Assembly (NCBI GenBank): GCA_003354225.1
Contig: PIVH01000374.1
Location: forward strand, 1 to 6,025
Direction: 5' to 3'
Source: Globobulimina sp.
Lineage: Eukaryota; Foraminifera; Rotaliida
Length of the DNA stretch: 6,025 nucleotides
Shown: positions 1-5,019 of the stretch, one piece after another
How the letters are laid out: the number at the start of each line of letters is the position of its first letter
How positions within the stretch are numbered: position 1 is the stretch's first letter
Notes under the pieces: generated by a model
The model's database searches: none
The model's input: the letters and a program-made list of their open reading frames with translations, nothing else
What the model was told of the DNA's origin: nothing
Program-made: the position numbers and the translations under genes

Positions 1-71
1 TACATTTGACTGGAGCTTGGAAAAAAATTTTGGAGAGGCAAATCATGGATATCTATATTGGTCGATATCAA

Positions 72-77
72 TTTATT
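72..77 (-). terminator. AATAAA polyadenylation signal abutting the recombinase stop
   Basis: On the coding strand the recombinase TAA (80-78) is followed directly by AATAAA (77-72), the canonical eukaryotic polyadenylation hexamer. Two GATATC palindromes at 64-69 and 48-53 can pair to form a 6-bp hairpin just downstream. Position at the end of the last ORF supports use as the 3' end signal, though AT-rich sequence yields this hexamer often by chance. Confidence 0.4.
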
Positions 78-1352
78 TTAACGGGCGGAACGATTCTGGA
101 TTTTCTGAAAACAGAATTTACGATCTTCCATTTTGGCCCATGGATCAAAGACCACTGATGTTTGTAGAAAGAGGCGATTTTGGGTATTTGGATCATTACG
201 CGGTGGGCCATGAATGATATCACGCACCATTTGGCTGAGATAGATGGCATCCGGTCTGACATAACTCATGCTGATGTCCGGCAACTTGGAAGTACTCCAT
301 CCGACGTATTTTAAAATAAGGCCGTGAGCAATCCCGACTTGGGAAGCGCGCGTTGTGCCACCAATACGGGAACTATAAGCGGCAAACCGTGTCGGTTCCG
401 TAATATAACGGGAGTTGACTTGCACGACTTCTTTAATAATTGCCGATAGCGCATTAGTATTTACATCCTTTCCACGAGACCAGACAAACACGTTTTTGTT
501 GGCGGATAATCGAAGACTGTTTTTTCGTGGACCTTCAGGTAAGATGGCAACTAACTGCTTTCTTCTACGTAAGTAGACTTTGAGAAGTCGTAAAGGGCTA
601 AGGAGTTTACATGGGCATGAACAGTTTGTCCGCAATGTTTTGGCACAATAGGAATGTCCCACGTATAGCAATTTGGAATCTTTGAGAGATTTCATGGATT
701 TGTGAGACACGATTTGGATTCTGGCAAAATGTGTGGATGGGTCATCGGGATTTGGTTTCAAAAAGGCCAAATGTTTAAATTTGATTCCTCTTTTAGTGGC
801 AGAGCATTTGGACAGGAGGAGCTCCGATGGCCGCGACATCGTAAAGAAGTACATTTGAATAATAAGTACTTTTAATAAAGAGTCCAATGGTACGGAGTCG
901 TATTGATCAATAACGACATTCATGGACAGAGTATATCTCATCAAATGCTGCATTTTGAGAGGTAATCGCGAGTCAGATGGCTTGTCAAACCGTTTGGTTG
1001 CCGCTAATTTGAAGCGTGCATACTCGGAATTGGTATGGAAGGTGGAGCGAATGTCGGCAATTTGATGGAGCCATAATAACATAGATTGTGCTTGTCGGAC
1101 ACAGTTGGTATTGCCAGCTTGTTCAATGCGATCAGCAATCCAGAATAATGCCAATGAGGCATTGGTAGGGAGCGCAAATGGGCTTTCCTTCAAGGTGACG
1201 CAATAAAAAATCCAATTGCGTAACTGAGAAATGTATTGGACTTTGGTGGTGAGACATTTGTCTAAGTTGTTAGTTTCGACAATAAATCCTGCTGTTTTCG
1301 GGCGTTTCTTTGCGAGATAATGCGTTTCCGCAAAACGTTTTTCATACCACAC
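78..1352 (-). CDS. Tyrosine recombinase (integration enzyme of the retrotransposon)
   Basis: This ORF encodes 424 residues of a tyrosine recombinase, which in this element class inserts a circular cDNA by site-specific-like recombination in the nucleus. A helical N-terminal core-binding region spans roughly residues 35-125 and the catalytic domain roughly 130-370. Visible active-site boxes are R174 in MSRPSELL, a candidate beta-hairpin Lys near 218, box II Y326-S-S-R329 followed by IGGTTRA, G351-W352 at the His/Trp position, and the nucleophile Y364 in SYVRP. The usual box II His is Tyr here. A short Cys cluster (residues 236-248) precedes the LRLLKVYL helix. The listed start codon is GTG, not ATG; the open frame begins at 1367 after a TGA and contains no ATG before residue 91, which would delete the N-terminal domain. 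An acceptor-like TTTATGCAG ends at 1352, so a spliced start is plausible. The C-terminal tail of about 55 residues after the nucleophile is unassigned. Confidence 0.9.
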   Translation of the reverse strand: MWYEKRFAETHYLAKKRPKTAGFIVETNNLDKCLTTKVQYISQLRNWIFYCVTLKESPFALPTNASLALFWIADRIEQAGNTNCVRQAQSMLLWLHQIADIRSTFHTNSEYARFKLAATKRFDKPSDSRLPLKMQHLMRYTLSMNVVIDQYDSVPLDSLLKVLIIQMYFFTMSRPSELLLSKCSATKRGIKFKHLAFLKPNPDDPSTHFARIQIVSHKSMKSLKDSKLLYVGHSYCAKTLRTNCSCPCKLLSPLRLLKVYLRRRKQLVAILPEGPRKNSLRLSANKNVFVWSRGKDVNTNALSAIIKEVVQVNSRYITEPTRFAAYSSRIGGTTRASQVGIAHGLILKYVGWSTSKLPDISMSYVRPDAIYLSQMVRDIIHGPPRNDPNTQNRLFLQTSVVFDPWAKMEDRKFCFQKIQNRSAR

Positions 1353-1366
1353 TGCATAAAGTTTTT
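1352..1366 (-). promoter_or_regulatory. Candidate 3' splice site for the recombinase exon
   Basis: The coding strand reads AAAAACTTTATGCAG with the AG ending at 1352, and pyrimidine-rich sequence upstream (1400-1372). The exon would begin at 1351 after the first base of a codon, which is phase 1, the same phase as the other acceptor candidates in this window. It explains why the recombinase frame opens without an ATG. Evidence is sequence resemblance and frame only. Confidence 0.35.
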
Positions 1367-1410
1367 GTCAAAGAAACTAAAAAGAAGGAAACATAATAAA
1401 GAGAGTAGCT
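1353..1410 (-). other. RNase H-recombinase spacer with pyrimidine tracts
   Basis: These 58 nt separate the RNase H TAA from the recombinase ORF. On the coding strand they hold a pyrimidine-rich run ending in TTCTTTTTAG (AG at 1378-1377), then TTTCTTTGACAAAAACTTTATGCAG, with a second AG at 1353-1352. Use of the first AG would leave a TGA (1370-1368) in the recombinase frame; use of the second avoids it. Two short ATG ORFs here are out of frame with the recombinase and stop quickly. Confidence 0.5.
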
Positions 1411-2211
1411 TTAAATGACAAAGTTTGAGGCATAATTAGGATATCCAATGCGTGCCCTTTCCATCAATGGTTTACAAAGGAATTGAATAAACGATTGATA
1501 TTCGCGTTGATCATATGTAAGATCTGATAATGGTGCATTGGGAGAGATGATTTGTTTATCAATGAATTTAAATTGGTCAAAGTACACTGTGGTGGTGAGT
1601 TCATCGGACATTTCAAGATTATAATCTTTGACAATGGTCCAGAATGTATCCAATTTTAATCTGGATAATGCATCGGACAGTCCATTGGTTGATGATGAAA
1701 TCCAATCAATCCATACTATGAATTTGTATTCCAACATTAGATGACATAGTTCATAGATGAATAGCATGAGATTGTAGGAAGAGGACCATTTCCTTTTTAC
1801 TGCATAAAAACACGACTCATTGTCCACAAATAAATGGATTGTTTTCCCGGTTAAGTAATATCGGAAAGTATGAAGCGCTGAAAGGATGACATGGGCCTCC
1901 TTCTGATTAATATGCCAATTTTGAGTATGAGATGAAGTAAATGGATAATATGACCAATATCCACCAATAACAAAGCCACCATGGGACGTAGAGGCATCTG
2001 TGGAAGCTGAGATGGACATTTTTTTATTCATCAAAATCTCGGACATAGGGACTCTTAATATTTGATCTGCAAAGAAATACCAATAATGTAGGTCATTGCA
2101 GACGGACAGTGGCAAAATGAAATGGTGATTCTTAGGATATTTGCCCGACCGGATATTTTGATAAATAAAATGGAGCAGATTCCAACACAATGCTTTTGTG
2201 GGCTGCTTCAA
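1411..2211 (-). CDS. Ribonuclease H domain (C-terminal half of Pol)
   Basis: This 266-residue ORF carries the RNase H that degrades the RNA strand of the RNA-DNA hybrid during reverse transcription. The four acidic active-site residues appear in order: D72 in STDAS, E105 in QKEAH, D130 in FVDNES and D180 in GLSDALSR, the last being the DALSR-type motif typical of this retroelement class. Residues 1-60 look like the connection between RT thumb and RNase H. About 85 residues after D180 (to 266) are not RNase H and I do not recognise them. The listed start is TTG; there is no ATG until residue 56. The frame is the same as that of the upstream RT and is separated from it only by a TGA plus two codons, so this is best read as the C-terminal half of one Pol polypeptide. 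All eight Trp codons in it are TGG. Confidence 0.9.
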   Translation of the reverse strand: MKQPTKALCWNLLHFIYQNIRSGKYPKNHHFILPLSVCNDLHYWYFFADQILRVPMSEILMNKKMSISASTDASTSHGGFVIGGYWSYYPFTSSHTQNWHINQKEAHVILSALHTFRYYLTGKTIHLFVDNESCFYAVKRKWSSSYNLMLFIYELCHLMLEYKFIVWIDWISSSTNGLSDALSRLKLDTFWTIVKDYNLEMSDELTTTVYFDQFKFIDKQIISPNAPLSDLTYDQREYQSFIQFLCKPLMERARIGYPNYASNFVI

Positions 2212-2217
2212 TTGAGC

Positions 2218-2220
2218 TCA
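2218..2220 (-). other. In-frame TGA splitting RT from RNase H
   Basis: The RT frame ends ATG-CAT-TGA and continues in the same frame GCT-CAA-TTG into the RNase H ORF. In RT-RNase H proteins of related families this connection segment commonly reads N/H-W-A, so the TGA sits where a Trp codon (TGG) is expected, one transition away. Trp is otherwise TGG about 27 times in the five ORFs, so reassignment of TGA to Trp is unlikely. A nonsense mutation in this copy or stop-codon readthrough are the remaining options. Confidence 0.8.
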
Positions 2221-3303
2221 ATGCATGATAGTGCCACAAATTGACTCCAATGCTGCTCCAGTGATGACTCGATATTGCAACGTATAACGGAGCAATTGTT
2301 TGAAGTTATGGTATTTCAATGGTGGAATACCTACCATCTTATTCTTCAAATCAAAGAAAACACCATATATGACAGCCGATTGGCAAGTGCGGATAAAGCC
2401 GGATTCTTTCAGAGACACTTGAACGTTTAACTCATGCATTAAAGCGTCAAACCTTGCTTCCATTTCAATACAATCGGCTTCTTTTACTGCCGCTAACACA
2501 AAGTCATCGATGTGGACTAACGATTTATTCCGCCACTGCTTTTCAAAGACTTTATTATCTAAAATCCAGATCAAAATCTGTGCAAAGTACTGTGAATTGG
2601 CAGGGGCTGAGGCAACGCCATACGGCTGTTTTCTATCTCTCCAAACCAAACCAAACAAAGAATAACATATATAATTACTGTCTTCCTCACAAAGTCCGAT
2701 CTGACGAAAGAAGTCAGACAGATCACGTATAGCAAAGAAATTGCAGTCAATCAATGTCTTAATATATTGTTTCAAGTTTGGGAGGGAGGGTATTTTGCAT
2801 TTTATGGGTCGAATTAACTCATTGATGGCAGAGCTTGAGCCAGTTTTAAAAGAACCATTCCGGATGACCCGAAATTTAGTATAGCGGCCCTGACCATCTT
2901 TCTTCGGAGTGCAAAATATCATAATCATATATTTCGGGATACCAAAAAATTGTTCAATCTGCCCATTTTCAGCTTCACCAATCATTTTGTCGAGGATTGC
3001 TAACGCCTCCTTTGGGGAATTGGCGATATTCGAGATTTTAGTGGATAAAGTGCTATGGATAACATGTGTTGCTTTTTGATCTTGAGACATAAAATGTGTT
3101 TGTAACCATAGCGGAAATCCCACTTTGATCCATTTCAAATCCGAGCGACCTTTCGGTTTACCTTCCAAGTATTTCGTGAAAGCAGGAATATTGAATTGGT
3201 TGTGATACTTGGATGGTTCATTATGGAGTTGCGTGAATCGATCGAGCTTTGGTTTAAGTGTTGCTGCAAACTCTGGATCCAATTCTAAATATTTAAAACC
3301 CAA
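2218..3303 (-). CDS. Reverse transcriptase (N-terminal half of Pol)
   Basis: This 361-residue ORF copies element RNA into cDNA. Fingers motifs are visible at residues 144-151 (FRVIRNGS) followed by a SSAIN turn near 157-161. Motif A is at 194-202 (DLSDFFRQI, catalytic D194), motif B at 226-234 (QPYGVASAP), motif C at 262-270 (LVHIDDFVL, catalytic D266 and D267), and the thumb region includes YGVFFD near 313-318. These are typical of the DIRS/Ngaro and LTR-type RT clade. Motif C has His264 where Tyr is usual. About 100 residues precede the fingers, including a WIKVGFPLW stretch (58-66). The listed start is TTG; the frame is open to 3321 with no ATG, and the first ATG is residue 72. An acceptor-like AAATATTTAG ends at 3285. 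The ORF ends in the TGA that separates it from RNase H; the two together are one Pol. Confidence 0.93.
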   Translation of the reverse strand: MGFKYLELDPEFAATLKPKLDRFTQLHNEPSKYHNQFNIPAFTKYLEGKPKGRSDLKWIKVGFPLWLQTHFMSQDQKATHVIHSTLSTKISNIANSPKEALAILDKMIGEAENGQIEQFFGIPKYMIMIFCTPKKDGQGRYTKFRVIRNGSFKTGSSSAINELIRPIKCKIPSLPNLKQYIKTLIDCNFFAIRDLSDFFRQIGLCEEDSNYICYSLFGLVWRDRKQPYGVASAPANSQYFAQILIWILDNKVFEKQWRNKSLVHIDDFVLAAVKEADCIEMEARFDALMHELNVQVSLKESGFIRTCQSAVIYGVFFDLKNKMVGIPPLKYHNFKQLLRYTLQYRVITGAALESICGTIMH

Positions 3304-3306
3304 AAA
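3285..3306 (-). promoter_or_regulatory. Candidate 3' splice site for the RT exon
   Basis: The coding strand reads TTTTTGGGTTTTAAATATTTAG with the AG at 3286-3285, T-rich for the preceding 20 nt. The exon would begin at 3284, phase 1 in the RT frame. Alternative AGs at 3311-3310 and 3308-3307, just after a strong C/T tract (3360-3333) and a branch-like CACTAAAC (3329-3322), would be phase 0. Which one is used, if any, cannot be decided from sequence. Confidence 0.35.
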
Positions 3307-3484
3307 CTTCTTCAGTTCAGTTTAGTGACAGTGGAAGGATGGGAGAGGGAGGGAGTGAGGATGTATGTTTAGCAGAATAAGTTATAATATCTCACTATAA
3401 TGGAGACAGAAATATTAAATAGCCCATCAATAGGATAGGAATACACACAAACTAACGCGTGCAACACAAATAAAAGTAACAAAG
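3304..3484 (-). other. Gag-RT spacer with dense pyrimidine tract
   Basis: These 181 nt between the Gag-like stop and the RT ORF show no coding signal. On the coding strand 3360-3333 is almost pure C/T (purine-rich with three GGG runs on the plus strand), followed by ACTGTCACT (3332-3324). Such a tract is what a spliceosomal acceptor, or a trans-splicing acceptor, would use. The G-runs could also form a weak two-tetrad quadruplex on the plus strand. Confidence 0.5.
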
Positions 3485-4567
3485 TTAAAATTTGAGAGTA
3501 TTAAATTTCTCAATATAACGTTTAAAAATGTTAGGTTTCGATTTTGCAGTATCACAGTTCTTGAATGCATGCTTCTGATCCGGATGGAATGCACAGTTAT
3601 GTTTGAACCGCGCATCAGGTGATGGTTCACATTGTTTCTTCGGATTTGTGCATTTGTCAAATGCAAATTTAAAGACACACATATCACTGGGACAAGCCGT
3701 GCCATATTCTGACATGCATTCATGTGTCATAGCACGTAAAATGCGCACACTGTCCGGCTTATCATTATTAAATGAACGACCTCGCGGATAGCGGTTGTTG
3801 GTGTTAGGGGGAGAATGAGTCACTGGACGTTTATTGTTGTTGTTAATGGGCGTCCGGCCATTTTTATTGTAATCCGATCCATGACGTTTATTATAATTCG
3901 GATTGGTGTTATAATTTGGGGGCGCATTACTGAACGAATTGGCATTTTGGCGATTTTGATTGAAATAAATGTTGACTTTCTTGCCTTTATCATATTCGTC
4001 CATATTAAATTGCTCAAATGAGCTTAATAAAAATTGAACAACATCCGATTTATGGGCAGCTCCATTAAATGATTGTGTCACCGAATTTTTATCCATAATC
4101 AAACAAATCGGGACATTGTACGCCAAATAATATTTGAGGACCTCGATAACTGTGGACCAAAATGGGACGACATTCGTATGTGCATTGCGCGCAAACGGAG
4201 TGATTTTGGCATGAAATAATTGTAGATTGGCTTTAACCATTTGGACCCATTCAATTAATAATCGGATAAAAGGAGAGGATGTGGCGACTGTATTGATGGC
4301 GGATAGCACAAAATCCATGGTATCATTCCAAGCAATGAGAATAAAATAAATCGCATGCTTTGATTTGAATGCCGAATAAATCTCTTTTGACGGCGAGCTG
4401 ATATCGGAAATAATATACGTTGTCGAGAGATGTTTCAACGTTTTATGTAATAACGAAGGAACATCAAAATAATCTTCGGATTGGAAACCCGTAAAGAACT
4501 GAATGACCAAATTCCGTGTACTGAGCTTCTTCTTCAGTCGGGAAGTGGCTGTAAATAAACACAACAA
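3485..4567 (-). CDS. Gag-like protein with variant zinc-knuckle nucleocapsid region
   Basis: This 360-residue ORF has the layout of a Gag: a mostly helical region (about 15-190), a basic Asn/Pro-rich linker (about 200-275) and a Cys/His-rich C-terminus. Cysteines 284, 292, 297, 306 and 313 are followed by C325-x2-H328-x4-H333-x4-C338, which has the exact spacing of a CCHC zinc knuckle with His in place of the second Cys. Similar CCC-then-knuckle arrangements occur in Gags of other tyrosine-recombinase and fungal retrotransposons. The role would be binding and packaging element RNA in a cytoplasmic particle. The listed start is TTG; the frame is open up to 4609 but has no ATG before residue 84. 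GTTTATTTACAG ends at 4549, within the first residues, and looks like a 3' splice site, so the ORF is probably the second exon of a protein begun by the upstream ORF. The capsid identity is inferred from position and composition. Confidence 0.75.
   Translation of the reverse strand: MLCLFTATSRLKKKLSTRNLVIQFFTGFQSEDYFDVPSLLHKTLKHLSTTYIISDISSPSKEIYSAFKSKHAIYFILIAWNDTMDFVLSAINTVATSSPFIRLLIEWVQMVKANLQLFHAKITPFARNAHTNVVPFWSTVIEVLKYYLAYNVPICLIMDKNSVTQSFNGAAHKSDVVQFLLSSFEQFNMDEYDKGKKVNIYFNQNRQNANSFSNAPPNYNTNPNYNKRHGSDYNKNGRTPINNNNKRPVTHSPPNTNNRYPRGRSFNNDKPDSVRILRAMTHECMSEYGTACPSDMCVFKFAFDKCTNPKKQCEPSPDARFKHNCAFHPDQKHAFKNCDTAKSKPNIFKRYIEKFNTLKF
3554..3718 (-). other. Cys/His-rich nucleocapsid region with CHHC knuckle
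   Basis: Encodes residues 284-338 of the Gag-like protein. The segment has cysteines spaced x7, x4, x8 and x6, then a CX2HX4HX4C unit at 3595-3554. The last spacing equals that of retroviral-type zinc knuckles. Zinc binding and RNA binding are inferred from that match. Confidence 0.6.
4549..4560 (-). promoter_or_regulatory. Candidate 3' splice site for the Gag-like exon
   Basis: The coding strand reads GTTTATTTACAG with AG at 4550-4549 and T-rich sequence upstream; exon sequence would start CCACTTCC at 4548. This is the best acceptor match in the window (T-rich plus CAG). It lies seven codons into an ORF that lacks an ATG, and the junction is phase 1. Confidence 0.5.
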
Positions 4568-4607
4568 TGAACGTGTTACACAGGGTTTATTTAAAAGGGC
4601 ATATAGT

Positions 4608-4725
4608 GCCTATATTTGAGGCGATCAGAAACACCATGTTAATACTAACACTGTCAGTGGTGTTCTATAAAGGGTGTATATTTGACACCTATATTCCACG
4701 GTAACTTGTATACCGGGAATCTGAT
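4608..4725. repeat. Cluster of inverted repeats, possible multibranch RNA fold
   Basis: A closing stem ATCAGA (4624-4629) / TCTGAT (4720-4725) encloses three stems. Stem 1 is AACACCA 4630-4636 with 4658-4664, continuing into TGTTA/TAACA 4637-4641/4646-4650. Stem 2 is GGTGT/ACACC 4673-4677/4685-4689. Stem 3 is ATTCC-a-CGGTA/TACCG-GGAAT 4693-4703/4711-4720, ten pairs with one bulged A. The terminal T at 4720 is shared between the closing stem and stem 3, so only one can use it. A separate GCCT/AGGC hairpin lies at 4608-4622. It does not resemble a tRNA. Confidence 0.5.
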
Positions 4726-4736
4726 ACATAAAACAG

Positions 4737-4770
4737 AGTGCAGTGACAGTCAGTGTCAGTGAAGTGCAGT
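4737..4770. repeat. Short AGTG-rich tandem repeats
   Basis: Two adjacent 10-mers, CAGTGACAGT (4741-4750) and CAGTGTCAGT (4751-4760), differ by one base. They are flanked by two copies of AGTGCAGT (4737-4744 and 4763-4770). The 9-mer AGTGACAGT also occurs at 3324-3332 in the Gag-RT spacer. Confidence 0.55.
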
Positions 4771-5019
4771 AGTACGGAGGGCAGAGAAAAAAGAAAGAGG
4801 AGAAACACCGTGACTTAGGAAAAAATATCCAAGAATGAGAAAGGCTGTATCATTCTATGCTGTACAGAGACCCAGCTGCAGTACAGTGCATATCCTGACA
4901 AGCAGACTAACCCCACCTCAAAGAGAAAGTTTTCAGACAAAGCAGAAGGAAGTTTCAGAAGAGACGTGATTTATTTTAATTATGCTAACACAACAATTAA
5001 AATAGCACATAAAGAACGT

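Larger units (their letters stand above)
4568..5019 (-). other. 452-nt non-coding gap between first ORF and Gag
   Basis: No ORF above about 60 codons occurs here on either strand. It contains a potential multibranched fold at 4608-4725, short AGTG-rich repeats at 4737-4770, a purine tract on the plus strand (4776-4805, C/T on the coding strand), a hairpin at 4860-4886 (CTGTAC/GTACAG around a CAGCTG), and AT-rich sequence next to the first ORF. Most of it would lie in the proposed intron. It could hold splicing, packaging or reverse-transcription signals. Confidence 0.5.

Noticed and set aside
17-262. Short ORFs on both strands over the 3' end of the recombinase
   Set aside because: They are alternate-frame readings of the recombinase C-terminus with no recognisable domain.
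1368-2220. Host genetic code with TGA=Trp
   Set aside because: About 27 Trp residues in the five ORFs are TGG, and only one candidate TGA occurs at a Trp-like position; reading the other TGA (1370-1368) through meets a TAG three codons upstream.
2454-2732. 92-codon plus-strand ORF
   Set aside because: Antisense shadow of the RT catalytic core (motifs A-C).
3333-3360. Retroviral-type polypurine tract for plus-strand priming
   Set aside because: The tract is purine-rich on the plus strand, opposite to the genomic RNA sense of this element, and lies internally before RT.
3427-3723. 98-codon minus-strand ORF with ATG, overlapping the Gag C-terminus and in the RT frame
   Set aside because: It lies over the zinc-knuckle coding region in another frame, is low-complexity and Arg/Asn-rich, and stops at 3429-3427 with further stops before the RT ORF, so it does not link Gag to RT by frameshift.
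3815-4021. Hydrophobic plus- and minus-strand ORFs that look like membrane segments
   Set aside because: Alternate-frame readings of the Asn-rich Gag linker; AAT/AAC-rich codons read as Ile/Val in the other frames.
4693-4720. tRNA or tRNA-like gene, from the hairpins with 7-nt loops
   Set aside because: No D-loop or T-loop consensus, arm order and lengths do not fit, and the closing stem encloses the wrong spacing.
4608-4740. Hammerhead ribozyme
   Set aside because: A CTGAT is present at 4721-4725 but the CTGANGA plus GAAA core is absent on both strands.
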